The translations under genes and the position numbers were made by a program. From Aliirhizobium wenxiniae (GTDB lineage Bacteria > Pseudomonadota > Alphaproteobacteria > Rhizobiales > Rhizobiaceae), in the NCBI RefSeq assembly GCF_014201355.1, contig NZ_JACHEG010000001.1:1178001-1242000 (forward strand): a stretch of 64,000 nt of DNA, in the 5' to 3' direction. The notes under the pieces are model-generated. The model had not been told where the DNA came from. It was given only the letters and a program-made list of their open reading frames with translations, and did no database searches. Shown here piece after piece: positions 35,452 through 44,541 of the stretch (position 1 is the first letter of the stretch; the number at the start of each line of letters is the position of its first letter).

Positions 35452-36477
35452 ATGACCGAACGTCTGGAAGATATTGCACTCAAGATGGTATCGAACGGCA
35501 AGGGCCTTCTGGCCGCCGACGAGTCCACCGGGACGATCAAAAAGCGCTTCGATAGCATCGGGATCGAGTCTACCGAAGAGAGCCGCCGTGACTACCGCGA
35601 GATGCTCTTCCGCACCGAAGCAGCGATGAAGAACTGCATTTCCGGTGTCATCCTCTATGAAGAAACCCTCTACCAGAAGGCAGCCGACGGCACTCCGTTC
35701 GTCGACATCATGACCGCAGCCGGCTCCATCCCCGGCATCAAGGTTGATATCGGTGCAAAGCCGATGGCGCTTCACCCGCACGAATTCATTACTGAAGGTC
35801 TCGATGGCCTTTATGAACGTCTCCGCAAGTATCGTGAAGCCGGCGCCCGTTTCGCCAAGTGGCGCGGCGTCATCACCATCGGCGACCAGCGTCCGAGCTG
35901 GGGTTCGATCAAGGCCAACTCGCAGTCTCTCGCTCGTTATGCAGCGCTCTGCCAGCAGGCTGACATCGTCCCGATCGTCGAGCCGGAAGTCATGATGGAC
36001 GGCACGCCTGGCGACCATAACATCGACCGCTGCGCCGAAGTTACCCAGCACGTGCTGCAGACCGTCTTCGCCGACCTGTTCGACGCCCGCGTCGACCTTG
36101 AAGGCATGATCCTGAAGCCGAACATGGTCATCGACGGCATCAAGGCTCGCAAGGCTTCTGTCGAGGAAGTTGCCGAGCGCACCGTCAAGGTCCTGAAGGC
36201 AACCGTTCCGGCCTCCGTACCGGGCATCGCCTTCCTTTCCGGCGGCCAGACCTCGGAAGAAGCGACAGCGCACCTTTCAGCCATGGTTGCCGGTTACGAC
36301 CTGCCCTGGAAGCTCACCTATTCCTACGGCCGCGCGCTGCAGGAAACGGCTCTCAAGGCCTGGGGCGGCAAGTCTGAGAACGTGGCAGCCGGCCAGCGCG
36401 CCTTCCAGCATCGCGCCGAGATGAACACGCTCGCCGCCAAGGGCAGCTGGAAGAAGGATCTCGAGAAGGCGGCCTGA
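35452..36477 (+). CDS. fbaB: Fructose-bisphosphate aldolase, class I
   Basis: 341 aa. The class I (Schiff-base) aldolase is shown by GKGLLAADESTGTIKKRF (residues 17-34), WRGVITIGDQRPSWGS, and the catalytic Lys222 in EGMILKPNMVIDG, with FLSGGQTSEEAT near the phosphate site. It resembles the animal/plant type rather than the DhnA type. A GGAG ribosome site is 10 bases before the ATG. Preceded by a strong palindromic operator and followed by a terminator, so it is probably expressed separately. Confidence 0.97.
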   Translation: MTERLEDIALKMVSNGKGLLAADESTGTIKKRFDSIGIESTEESRRDYREMLFRTEAAMKNCISGVILYEETLYQKAADGTPFVDIMTAAGSIPGIKVDIGAKPMALHPHEFITEGLDGLYERLRKYREAGARFAKWRGVITIGDQRPSWGSIKANSQSLARYAALCQQADIVPIVEPEVMMDGTPGDHNIDRCAEVTQHVLQTVFADLFDARVDLEGMILKPNMVIDGIKARKASVEEVAERTVKVLKATVPASVPGIAFLSGGQTSEEATAHLSAMVAGYDLPWKLTYSYGRALQETALKAWGGKSENVAAGQRAFQHRAEMNTLAAKGSWKKDLEKAA

Positions 36478-36548
36478 TTCAAGCCTTCTCGCCACAATCG
36501 TTGCAGCCGGTCCGCAGCCTCATAGAGCGCGGATGCTGCAGGGAGGGA

Positions 36549-36578
36549 GAAAACCGCGTCGGCAACGGCGCGGTTTTT
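36549..36578 (+). terminator. Rho-independent terminator after fbaB
   Basis: Stem AAACCGCG (36551-36558) with CGCGGTTT (36569-36576) and a T5 tail. Confidence 0.85.
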
Positions 36579-36662
36579 CCGTTTATTGATACCATCACAA
36601 AGTTTGACTGGTGAGCCACATCGCATCCTCTTAAGCATCGTCCCTCACCACTGGAGGATGCC

Positions 36663-37580
36663 ATGCCCACCGTCGAATTCGTCACCGTCGATGTATTCAC
36701 TGCAGAACGCTTCACCGGCAATCCGCTCGCCGTCATCACCGATGCGCGCGGCCTGTCAACAGAGCAGATGCAAGAGATCGCCACCGAATTCGGCTATTCC
36801 GAAAGCACCTTCGTGCTGCCGCCGGAAGATCCGGCCAACAGCGCGCATGTCCGCATCTTCACGCCGACGCTGGAAGTCCCCTTCGCCGGTCACCCCAATG
36901 TCGGCACAGCTTACGTTCTTGGCCAAAAGGAAAGCCTGTTCGGCAAATCCATCGGCGACAGCCTCCGCTTCGAGGAAAAAGCTGGTCTCGTCGAGGTCCA
37001 ATTGAAGCGCGAAGGCGGAAAGGTGACCGCCGCCTCGATCCGCGCGCCGAGATCACTTGAGATCGGAGAGACGGTTGCAGCAGAGCTTGTAGCCCGCTGC
37101 GTTGCGGTCGAGACGGAGAATGTTCGCACCGATCGGCATCAGCCGACCTTCGCCTCGGTCGGCCTTGGCTTTGTCCTTGCCGAATTGGATGGCCTCGACG
37201 CCCTTGGCCGCGCCCTCCCGGATCTTGCTACCTTCCGGGAAGCCGTCGCCCGTCATCCCGGCGATGGCCTCGGATTCTCCGTGTTTCTCTATGTCCGTGA
37301 TCCCTCTCGACCGGATCATATCCGTGCACGCATGTTCGCTCCGCTCGACGATGTTCCGGAAGATCCTGCGACCGGCAGCGCATCCGGTGCACTCGGCGCC
37401 TATCTGGTCGCCAACATGCCCGAGGCGGATATCCGCACCAGCCTCACCATCGAGCAGGGCGTGGAGATGGGCCGCAGGAGCATCATCGAACTCGATGTCA
37501 CCAAGCAACATGGCAAGGTAACCGATGTGCGGATCAGCGGTCGCTCCGTCTTCGTCATGCGCGGCAGCGTGGAATGCTGA
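36663..37580 (+). CDS. PhzF-family isomerase
   Basis: 305 aa. PhzF-family start VEFVTVDVFTAERFTGNPLAVI with the catalytic Glu in FGYSESTFVLPP, the second-domain motif FAGHPNVGTAYVL and ATGSASGALGAYL. PhzF proper isomerises trans-2,3-dihydro-3-hydroxyanthranilate in phenazine synthesis, but no phenazine genes are present; most family members have unknown substrates. GGAGG precedes the ATG by five bases. Confidence 0.92.
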   Translation: MPTVEFVTVDVFTAERFTGNPLAVITDARGLSTEQMQEIATEFGYSESTFVLPPEDPANSAHVRIFTPTLEVPFAGHPNVGTAYVLGQKESLFGKSIGDSLRFEEKAGLVEVQLKREGGKVTAASIRAPRSLEIGETVAAELVARCVAVETENVRTDRHQPTFASVGLGFVLAELDGLDALGRALPDLATFREAVARHPGDGLGFSVFLYVRDPSRPDHIRARMFAPLDDVPEDPATGSASGALGAYLVANMPEADIRTSLTIEQGVEMGRRSIIELDVTKQHGKVTDVRISGRSVFVMRGSVEC

Positions 37581-37742
37581 TCAGACGAATTCCCGCGCGA
37601 GCAGCGCAATGGTCCAGATCACGAAAGCGAACACAGCGAGTTTCCAGAAGTCCATGCGACGCTTGAGGCCGGGAAAGCCCAGCGGCCTTATAATCTGGAC
37701 AACCATGCCAAGCATGAGCAGGATGGAGATTGCTTTTGTCAT
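37581..37742 (-). CDS. Small two-helix membrane protein
   Basis: 53 aa from the ATG at 37742 (AGGG upstream). Helix 1 is about residues 4-18 and helix 2 about 31-50; the loop is basic (GLKRRMD). The frame extends further upstream, but the extra residues lack membrane character and a ribosome site. Function unknown. Convergent with the PhzF gene. Confidence 0.65.
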   Translation of the reverse strand: MTKAISILLMLGMVVQIIRPLGFPGLKRRMDFWKLAVFAFVIWTIALLAREFV

Positions 37743-37941
37743 TGTTCGCCCTGCTGCGATCTTTTCGCGTCCCGCCACAGGGTAGACATTTTTAAACTCC
37801 ACCACAGATAGGCTTTGGGAGGGGCAAACAAATCAACAGCGAGCCCCGTCCCTCGTTACCGTTCCCTGCGGCAAGGCGCAACACGTCTGACGGCAGGCAA
37901 CTGTGCCATTGATTGTTTGACACGAACCCATTTGTGAGACG

Positions 37942-39213
37942 ATGAGACGAAACCTGCTTCCCGTCCTCGCCCTTTTATCCGGAACGCTTTTTCTATTCCT
38001 TGGCAACGGCCTTCAGGGCCTGCTTTTGCCCCTGAGAGGCTCTCTCGAAGGTTATTCCAACGAGACGCTTGGCCTGCTCGGCACGACCTGGGCCGCAGGT
38101 TTTGTCATCGGCTGTTTCGTGGCCCCGAACGTGGTGCGACGGATCGGCCATGTCCGCGCCTTTTCCGGCTTTCTTGCGCTCATTTGCATGAATGTGCTTC
38201 TGACCGGTCTGTTCGTGGATCAGACCGCCTGGCTCACCTTGAGGGCCATCACTGGCTTCTGCACCGCTGGTACATCGATGATCATCGAGAGCTGGCTGAA
38301 CGAGCGGGCGACACCGGAAAGCCGCGGCACGATCTTTTCCTTCTACATTTCCATCACGCTCTTCGGCGTCGTCGGCGGCCAGATGCTGGTTCCCTTTTCC
38401 GACGTGACGACGACGACGCTCTTCATGATCTGCGGCATTCTCTACAGTATCGCCGCACTGCCCACGACACTCTCGAAAGCAGCCTCCCCTCAACCGCTCA
38501 AGCGCGCCAAGCTGGATTTGAAGGGACTGTTCAGGAACTCGCCAATCTCCTTCGTCGGCATTTTGCTGATCGGCATTGCCAATGGCGCCTACGGCACCTT
38601 GACCGCGGTCTTCGCAAACCGTGCCGGCCTCTCTCAAGGTGCCGTGGCGGCAATGGTGACGATCACCATCTTTGCCGGCGCTATCATGCAGTTTCCGGCG
38701 GGCCGCCTCTCCGATCGCATGGACCGTCGCTACGTTCTGGCGGGCCTTTCCGCAGCCGCAGCACTGGCGGGACTGGTTGTCGCCATGGTGCGGCCAACCG
38801 ACGCCTATGGGATTATCGTGCTGGTCGCGATCTACGGCGCCGCGGCAAACGCGCTTTATCCGATCGCAGTTGCCCATGCCAACGACTTTGCCTCCCCGGA
38901 GGACTTCGTCAAGGTTTCGGGCGGTCTGCTGCTGCTCTACGGCATCGGCACAATCATCGGCCCGACGCTCGGCGGCCCGGTCATGACTTGGGCCGGACCT
39001 TATGCACTCTTTCTCGTCACCGCGATCGCGCATATCCTGATCACGGCCTATGCCATCATCCGCAGCCGCCAGCGGGCGCCGGTACCGGCAGAGCATCGTG
39101 ATGCCTACACGGTCGCTCCGGCCGCGACATCGCCGATGACGACGCCGGAAAGCCTCGCGCTCGACCCGCGTGCAGCACAGGCGGAAGGCACGACAGAAGA
39201 CCGGAGGAACTGA
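37942..39213 (+). CDS. MFS transporter (YcaD-like)
   Basis: 423 aa, 12 predicted membrane helices. Recognisable MFS features are the loop 2-3 region RRIGHVRAFSGF and QFPAGRLSDRMDRRYVL between helices 8 and 9. Helix 1 reads LALLSGTLFLFLGNGLQGLLLPLRG as in YcaD-type permeases. Substrate unknown. The C-terminal 45 residues are soluble and Ala/Thr-rich. It is 2 bp before the DUF1192 gene, so they are co-transcribed. Confidence 0.92.
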   Translation: MRRNLLPVLALLSGTLFLFLGNGLQGLLLPLRGSLEGYSNETLGLLGTTWAAGFVIGCFVAPNVVRRIGHVRAFSGFLALICMNVLLTGLFVDQTAWLTLRAITGFCTAGTSMIIESWLNERATPESRGTIFSFYISITLFGVVGGQMLVPFSDVTTTTLFMICGILYSIAALPTTLSKAASPQPLKRAKLDLKGLFRNSPISFVGILLIGIANGAYGTLTAVFANRAGLSQGAVAAMVTITIFAGAIMQFPAGRLSDRMDRRYVLAGLSAAAALAGLVVAMVRPTDAYGIIVLVAIYGAAANALYPIAVAHANDFASPEDFVKVSGGLLLLYGIGTIIGPTLGGPVMTWAGPYALFLVTAIAHILITAYAIIRSRQRAPVPAEHRDAYTVAPAATSPMTTPESLALDPRAAQAEGTTEDRRN

Positions 39214-39215
39214 GG

Positions 39216-39407
39216 ATGACATTTTTCGACGACGACCGCCCGGCAAAGAAGCTTGCCCATGAGATCGGCTCGGATCTTTCCATGCTTTCGGTGGGCGATC
39301 TTGATGCTCGAATCGATCTTCTCAAAGAGGAAATCGCGCGGCTGGAATCCGACAAGCAGAAGAAACAGGCTGGCCGAATGGCGGCCGACAGCTTCTTCAA
39401 GAAGTGA
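39216..39407 (+). CDS. DUF1192 protein
   Basis: 63 aa. Signature DLSMLSVGDLDARIDLLKEEIARLE, typical of DUF1192, small coiled-coil proteins of Alphaproteobacteria. The ATG lies two bases after the MFS stop, and GAGGA precedes it within the MFS gene. Function unknown. A terminator follows at 39551. Confidence 0.9.
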   Translation: MTFFDDDRPAKKLAHEIGSDLSMLSVGDLDARIDLLKEEIARLESDKQKKQAGRMAADSFFKK

Positions 39408-39550
39408 GAAGATCCGAAAATGCCCAAGTAAAGCCTGGGGATTTTAAGTGGATATTAATCATTAACAGACATTATCAAACCGTCCAGGCTTCCTGGACTC
39501 AGACAGTTTCACCACCCGGCGAATGGTCTGATTTCTCCCTGTTTTACCTT

Positions 39551-39582
39551 GAGAGCCGCCTTTCCGCGGCTCTTCTTTTTTT
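39551..39582 (+). terminator. Rho-independent terminator downstream of DUF1192
   Basis: Stem AGAGCCGC (39552-39559) with GCGGCTCT (39566-39573), then TCTTTTTTT. It lies 144 bp after the DUF1192 stop; the intervening stretch holds no gene I can support. Confidence 0.88.
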
Positions 39583-39702
39583 GGCACGCCTCAAAACCGC
39601 TTTACTCTTCCGTGTAAGCGCGTCTCGCAGCCCCTCTTGCGATTGGCGAAAATCTGTTCCAAAACAAGAACATCCGCATCGGTTTACCGCTTCTTGTGGG
39701 TA

Positions 39703-39717
39703 TTAACCTTTCCTTAA
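39703..39717 (+). promoter_or_regulatory. CtrA-type box upstream of rcdA
   Basis: Exact TTAA-N7-TTAA (TTAA at 39703 and 39714), the full consensus for the cell-cycle regulator CtrA, 119 bp before the rcdA start. Since RcdA is an adaptor for CtrA degradation in Caulobacter, control by CtrA would close a feedback loop. Binding is inferred, not shown. Confidence 0.75.
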
Positions 39718-39835
39718 TAATCGCCTTGCGGATTTCCATTATAAAGATCATGTTCAAGTCAATGAGGGCGGCGATGGAACTTTTCGCTACATCCCGCCAT
39801 TGCCTCATCGTGATTGCGTTAGCAGGATGACATTC

Positions 39836-40348
39836 ATGCAAGAACAGGGTCTGAATACCGTCAATTTCGCCGGCCGCGCCGCGAATTCCTCGCAGTTCAA
39901 GACACTTTACACCGAGGGCATGTCCCTGGTGGAAGAGACAGCGACCTATCTCGACGGAACCGGTCGCGCTGCGTCGAAGGTCCTGCCGCGGATCGCATCC
40001 GTGCTCTATGCTGCAGAATCCATGCGCCTGACGACCCGCCTCATGCAGATGGCATCCTGGCTGCTCCTGCAGCGTGCCGTCAACAACGGTGAAATGTCGA
40101 AGGATCAGGTTCTGGCGGAGAAGAATAAGGTTCGCCTCGACGGCTTCAATGTCGACCGCAATGCGCCGGGCTGGAACGAACTTCCGGAAGGTTTTCGTGA
40201 CCTCGTCGAGCGTTCGCTGCGCCTGCAGAACCGCGTTGCACTTCTCGACCGCGAAATTTATCGTCCAAGCGACGCCGTTGCCGTTCCGGACAACGAAAAC
40301 AGCGTCCGCTCGCAGTTGAACCTGCTGCAGACGGCATTCGGCAACTGA
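39836..40348 (+). CDS. rcdA: RcdA-like regulator of CtrA degradation (DUF1465)
   Basis: 170 aa, DUF1465 family. Recognised from FKTLYTEGMSLVEETATYLDG and SVLYAAESMRLTTRLMQMASWLLLQRA; a three-helix bundle with a flexible C-terminus. In Caulobacter RcdA links CtrA to the ClpXP protease. The ATG at 39836 is chosen because AGGA is eight bases upstream; an earlier ATG at 39827 has none. Transcribed from a region with a perfect CtrA box. It abuts the next gene tail-to-tail with no spacer. Confidence 0.87.
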   Translation: MQEQGLNTVNFAGRAANSSQFKTLYTEGMSLVEETATYLDGTGRAASKVLPRIASVLYAAESMRLTTRLMQMASWLLLQRAVNNGEMSKDQVLAEKNKVRLDGFNVDRNAPGWNELPEGFRDLVERSLRLQNRVALLDREIYRPSDAVAVPDNENSVRSQLNLLQTAFGN

Positions 40349-40879
40349 TCATCGATCAGCCAGTCGATCCAGATATTCGAGAATTTCAGTGCGGCTTCTG
40401 AGCCGCACTTTTTCGTTGGGGAACTCTTCGAACATCCGCAAATGGCTTTCGAACGAATTCCAGTTGTTTCGCCGCTCCCGATATTTCGACACCCAGTCGA
40501 GCAACTCCTGGAAGCTCTCGTCGCTTTCTCCACGCTGCTTGCCCCTCGCCTTGATATTGGCGATGCATTCGTCTTCGGGCAGATCGAGAAACACCAGTGT
40601 CGTCGCGCGTGGCAGGATGACATTGATCAGCCAGCCATAGACGCCTTCAATGATCCATCCCGAGGTCAGCGACAATTCCCGCACCTCTTCGATCACGATC
40701 GCTTTGTCACGGGCAACGCCGTCACCATGCGGACCGGGTTGCCAGTAGACATCATCGAGATGCACGGGAGCACGGTCGAGATAAAGGGACAACGCGCGGG
40801 CGAGCCGTGTCTTGCCCGAACCACCATTACCCATGATCGCCACCCGGCGAAGGGCCTCATATTGCTTGTCTTTTATCAT
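40349..40879 (-). CDS. P-loop adenylate kinase-like protein
   Basis: 176 aa. Walker A is in VAIMGNGGSGKTRLARAL; HLDDVYWQPG and GWIIEGVYGWL follow, as in the FlaR/topology-modulation group of small kinases. A YRERRNNW segment lies toward the C-terminus. The ATG at 40879 follows AAGGGGAG; an earlier ATG at 40903 is less well placed. Substrate unknown. Confidence 0.85.
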   Translation of the reverse strand: MIKDKQYEALRRVAIMGNGGSGKTRLARALSLYLDRAPVHLDDVYWQPGPHGDGVARDKAIVIEEVRELSLTSGWIIEGVYGWLINVILPRATTLVFLDLPEDECIANIKARGKQRGESDESFQELLDWVSKYRERRNNWNSFESHLRMFEEFPNEKVRLRSRTEILEYLDRLADR

Positions 40880-40915
40880 GGCACTCCCCTTGAGCCCTGC
40901 CATGACACCAAACGA

Positions 40916-40946
40916 AAAAAGCCCGGCTTTCGCCAGGCTTTTTTTG
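40916..40946. terminator. Terminator after rpmE
   Basis: Stem AAAAGCCCGGC and GCCAGGCTTTT (one internal mismatch), loop TTTC, with A-runs and T-runs on both sides. Serves rpmE on the minus strand. Confidence 0.85.
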
Positions 40947-40966
40947 GTCCGCCAACGTTAAGGCTA

Positions 40967-41188
40967 TTAGAGGCCGAGGCCGCCGAAACGCTTGTTGAAC
41001 TTGGAAACGCGACCACCACGGTCCATCAGCTGCTGGTTGCCGCCGGTCCAGGCCGGATGGGACTTCGGGTCGATTTCGAGGTTCATCGTGTCACCGGCCG
41101 AACCCCAGGTGGAGAAGGTTTCGTACTCGGTGCCATCGGTCATGACGACCTTGATCTTGTGGTATTCGGGATGAATGTCAGCCTTCAT
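40967..41188 (-). CDS. rpmE: 50S ribosomal protein L31
   Basis: 73 aa. [20 protein letters not shown], then [24 protein letters not shown] is the L31 core, and [12 protein letters not shown] the C-terminal tail. It lacks the CxxC zinc cysteines, so it is the zinc-free form. AGGA sits eight bases before the ATG at 41188. Confidence 0.97.
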   Translation of the reverse strand: MKADIHPEYHKIKVVMTDGTEYETFSTWGSAGDTMNLEIDPKSHPAWTGGNQQLMDRGGRVSKFNKRFGGLGL

Positions 41189-41455
41189 GTCGATATTCCT
41201 GCTCTGCGGGGTCTCCATGCCGCTTTTGCGATCACCGACCCTCTTTAATGAATGAAGCCGCAGACCCGTCGGTCACGGCTTCCCAATTCGATGCGGAGCC
41301 TATACAGGAAGGTCGCGACTAGCACAAGTACCCGCAAGGCCAAGATAAGAGGGCCTGTACAGCGTTCTTTGCCCGACATCAATGGCGAGTGGCGAACGTT
41401 GCAATATCAGAGTTCGCGTGTTGTGAAAGATGACGATGCGCAAGCAGGAGTTCCC

Positions 41456-43252
41456 GTGGCAGACATGTCTGAGACCGAAAAGAAGAATCGCAGCCTCAAG
41501 CCCCTCGCCCGACTGATCCCCTATCTTTCCCGCTACCGAAGGCTGGTCGCTTCAGCTCTGTTCTTTCTGGTTCTCGCTGCAGCAACAACCCTTGCGCTTC
41601 CGCTCGCCGTCCGACGCATGGTCGACCACGGCTTCGCGTCTTCCGACGGACATTTCATCAACAACTATTTCGGCATGCTGCTGATTCTGGCGATCCTCTT
41701 GGCGCTGGCCAGCGCCATGCGCTACTATTACGTCATCACCATCGGCGAACGCGTGGTGGCCGACCTGAGGCGCGAAGTCTTCGCCCATGTCACCCGCCTC
41801 TCCGCTTCCTTTTTCGACGTCAACCAGTCGGGTGAGATCGTCTCGCGCCTGACCGCTGATACGACGCAGATCAAGTCCGCCTTCGGCTCGGCCGCCTCCC
41901 AGGCTTTGCGAAACACCATCCTCTGTCTCGGCGCGATGGGCATGATGATCTATACCAGCCCATGGCTTTCCGTCATGGTGCTGGGCGCCATTCCGGTCAT
42001 CGTCTTCCCGATCGTCGGCTTCGGCCGCAATGTCCGCCGCCGTTCGCGCGCCGCACAGGACACGCTGGCGGAAAGCTCGGCTTTCGCATCGGAAACCGTA
42101 GCGGCCACCCGCACCGTTCAAGCCTTCGGCGGCGAAGAGATGGCAAGCGCGCGTTATGCCTCCGCTGTCGAGAATGCCTATGACGCCGCCCGCGTCGCCA
42201 TCCGCTCGCGCGCACTTCTGACCGGCTTTGCCATTCTCCTCGTCTTCGGCTCGATCGTCGGCGTCTTGTGGTACGGCGCGCAGAGCGTGCTTGCCGGCGA
42301 GATGAGCGCCGGAACGCTTGGCCAGTTCGTGCTTTATTCGGTCATCGCCGCCAGTTCGCTCGGCCAGCTTTCCGAAGTCTGGGGCGAGCTTTCCGCAGCA
42401 GGTGGTGCTGCAGAACGCCTGACGGAACTGCTGCATGAAATCCCCGCTGTTCAGGATCCGGAGCAGCCGGTTGCTTTGCCCACGTCGGCTCGTGGCGAAG
42501 TCGAGTTCGATCAGGTCTCCTTCGCCTATCCGGCCCGTGTCAGCGCGATTACGCTCAACAGCCTGTCCTTCAATGTCAAAGCCGGTGAAACAATCGCCAT
42601 CGTCGGCCCGTCGGGTGCCGGCAAGAGCACGATATTCTCGCTTCTGATGCGCTTCTACGATCCGCAGACCGGATCGGTGAAACTGGACGGCGTCGATCTT
42701 CGCGAGGCCCGTATCGAAGACATCCGCTCGCGCCTGGCAATCGTGCCGCAGGACGTGACGATCTTTGCCGCTTCGATCCACGACAACATCGCCTTCGGCA
42801 TGCCGGGCGCAACCCGCGAGGCAGTCCGCGCCGCGGCCATTTCCGCCCAGGCCGACGAGTTTATCGGCAAGCTCGACCAGGGTTACAACACCATGGCCGG
42901 CGAACGCGGTATCACCCTTTCCGGCGGTCAGCGTCAGCGCATCGCAATCGCCCGCGCGCTTTTGAAGAATGCGCCGGTTCTGCTGCTCGACGAAGCGACC
43001 TCCGCGCTCGATGCCGAAAGCGAAACGCTGGTTCAGCGAGCGCTTGATGGGCTAATGGAAAACCGTACGACGCTCGTCATCGCACATCGCCTGGCAACCG
43101 TCCTCAAGGCTGATAGAATTCTGGTATTGGAAGAAGGTCGTGTCGTCGAGGAAGGAACCCACCAAAGCCTCGTCGCCAAGGGTGGACTTTACGCCAAGCT
43201 GGCGCGCCTGCAGTTCCATGATCTGGAACAGCGCAGCGCAAGCGCTATCTGA
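41456..43252 (+). CDS. ABC exporter, fused membrane and ATPase domains (MsbA/LmrA-like)
   Basis: 598 aa from the GTG at 41456, which has AGGAG five bases upstream; the ATG at 41465 is also possible. Six membrane helices span about residues 25-300. The nucleotide-binding domain has Walker A GPSGAGKST, signature LSGGQRQR, Walker B VLLLDEATSALD and the H-loop IAHRLAT. Half-transporter that should dimerise. The substrate is not clear: lipid, drug or glycan. It lies 23 bp before the glucoamylase-like gene, hinting at a glycan. It does not begin like NdvA, the cyclic glucan exporter. Confidence 0.93.
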   Translation: MADMSETEKKNRSLKPLARLIPYLSRYRRLVASALFFLVLAAATTLALPLAVRRMVDHGFASSDGHFINNYFGMLLILAILLALASAMRYYYVITIGERVVADLRREVFAHVTRLSASFFDVNQSGEIVSRLTADTTQIKSAFGSAASQALRNTILCLGAMGMMIYTSPWLSVMVLGAIPVIVFPIVGFGRNVRRRSRAAQDTLAESSAFASETVAATRTVQAFGGEEMASARYASAVENAYDAARVAIRSRALLTGFAILLVFGSIVGVLWYGAQSVLAGEMSAGTLGQFVLYSVIAASSLGQLSEVWGELSAAGGAAERLTELLHEIPAVQDPEQPVALPTSARGEVEFDQVSFAYPARVSAITLNSLSFNVKAGETIAIVGPSGAGKSTIFSLLMRFYDPQTGSVKLDGVDLREARIEDIRSRLAIVPQDVTIFAASIHDNIAFGMPGATREAVRAAAISAQADEFIGKLDQGYNTMAGERGITLSGGQRQRIAIARALLKNAPVLLLDEATSALDAESETLVQRALDGLMENRTTLVIAHRLATVLKADRILVLEEGRVVEEGTHQSLVAKGGLYAKLARLQFHDLEQRSASAI

Positions 43253-43275
43253 CCGATAAACAGGATTGAGACTGC

Positions 43276-44532
43276 ATGATTGTCGAGCCACTGGACCCGA
43301 ATGCCCCGCTCGAGCAATTGCTGGACAGTGTTCAGTACCAGACCTTCCTGTATTTCTGGGATGGCGCGCATGCAGATAGCAAGCTCACCTACGACAAGCG
43401 CTGGGTAAACGGCGCGATTGCCACCAACATGATCTCCATCAGCGGCACCGGCTTCGGGCTGATGGCGATCCTGGTCGCGGCAGAGCGGCAATGGATCACC
43501 CGCGCCGAAGCACTGGAGCGGATCAGCCTCATCCTCGACCGGCTGAACCTCGCAACCCGTTATCACGGCGCATTCCCACACATGATCGATGGCGCCACCA
43601 GCGAGACCGTCCAGTTCTCCCAATATGACGATGCCGGCGATCTTGTTGAAACCACCCTCCTGTTTCAGGGGCTGATCTGCGCCAGGGAGTATTTCACCGG
43701 CACATCCGAAGCCGAGCAGGCTTTGCGGGCCAATGTTACGCGGCTGTTTGACGAAGTCGAATGGGACTGGTTCACCCGCGGCAAGGACGATGGTCCGCTC
43801 TACTGGCACTGGAGCCCGCTCCACAACTGGACAATGAACCTGCCGATCAAGGGCTGGAACGAGGCGCTTACGGCCTATGTTCTGGCCGCAGGATCGGACA
43901 CGCATCCGATAAAGCCTGAGAGCTATCATACGGGCTGGGCGCGCTCCGGCGAGATGAAGAACGGCGAAAGCTATTTCGGCACCGAACTTCCACTCGGTGA
44001 GCCTCTTGGCGGCCCGCTGTTCCTCTCCCAATATTCCTTCTGCGTGCTTGATCCGCGCGGCCTGTCGGACCGCTATGCCGATTATTGGCAGCAGGCCGTG
44101 GCGCATACGAAGATCAACCGGGAATATTGCCTCAGCATCCCGGCCTACAAGCAATATGACGTCTGGGGCCTGACGGCTTCGGAAGCGCCGAACGGCTACA
44201 ACGCCAATTCTCCGACGTCGGACACGGGCGCCATCGCCCCAACCGCGGCACTGTCGAGCTTCCCTTTCCTGCCGAAGGAGGCAGAAGAGGCGCTGCGCGC
44301 CATGATCCGTTACGAGGATGGAAAGCTGTTCGGTTCGTTCGGTTTCGTCGACGCCTTTGCCCCGGCAATAGACTGGCTCGCGCCGACCTATATCGCCATC
44401 GACCAGGGGCCGCTCATTGCCATGATCGAGAACCATCGCTCCGGCCTTTTGTGGAGCCTGTTTATGAAGGCGCCTGAAGTGCGGCGCGGACTGGAGCGTC
44501 TCGGCTTCACCTCAGGCCACTACACGGCCTGA
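43276..44532 (+). CDS. Glucoamylase-like (GH144-type) glycoside hydrolase
   Basis: 418 aa. The alpha/alpha toroid of the glycoamylase family is suggested by YQTFLYFWDGAHADSKLTYD, FPHMIDGATSE, FSQYDDAGDLVETTLLFQGL, WGLTASEAPNGYNANSPTSD and IDQGPLIAMIENHRSGLLW. Close families are GH144 endo-beta-1,2-glucanases and the C-terminal domains of cyclic beta-1,2-glucan synthases, a polymer typical of Rhizobiaceae. No signal peptide, so it is cytoplasmic unless exported otherwise. In an operon with the ABC exporter. Substrate is inference. Confidence 0.85.
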   Translation: MIVEPLDPNAPLEQLLDSVQYQTFLYFWDGAHADSKLTYDKRWVNGAIATNMISISGTGFGLMAILVAAERQWITRAEALERISLILDRLNLATRYHGAFPHMIDGATSETVQFSQYDDAGDLVETTLLFQGLICAREYFTGTSEAEQALRANVTRLFDEVEWDWFTRGKDDGPLYWHWSPLHNWTMNLPIKGWNEALTAYVLAAGSDTHPIKPESYHTGWARSGEMKNGESYFGTELPLGEPLGGPLFLSQYSFCVLDPRGLSDRYADYWQQAVAHTKINREYCLSIPAYKQYDVWGLTASEAPNGYNANSPTSDTGAIAPTAALSSFPFLPKEAEEALRAMIRYEDGKLFGSFGFVDAFAPAIDWLAPTYIAIDQGPLIAMIENHRSGLLWSLFMKAPEVRRGLERLGFTSGHYTA

Positions 44533-44541
44533 GGACGGGCC

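Noticed and set aside
36663..37580. Phenazine biosynthesis locus suggested by PhzF
   Set aside because: No other phz genes are nearby; PhzF-like proteins are widespread without phenazines.
41456..43252. NdvA cyclic beta-1,2-glucan exporter
   Set aside because: The N-terminal region does not resemble NdvA and ndvB is absent; it groups better with MsbA/LmrA-like multidrug-type exporters.
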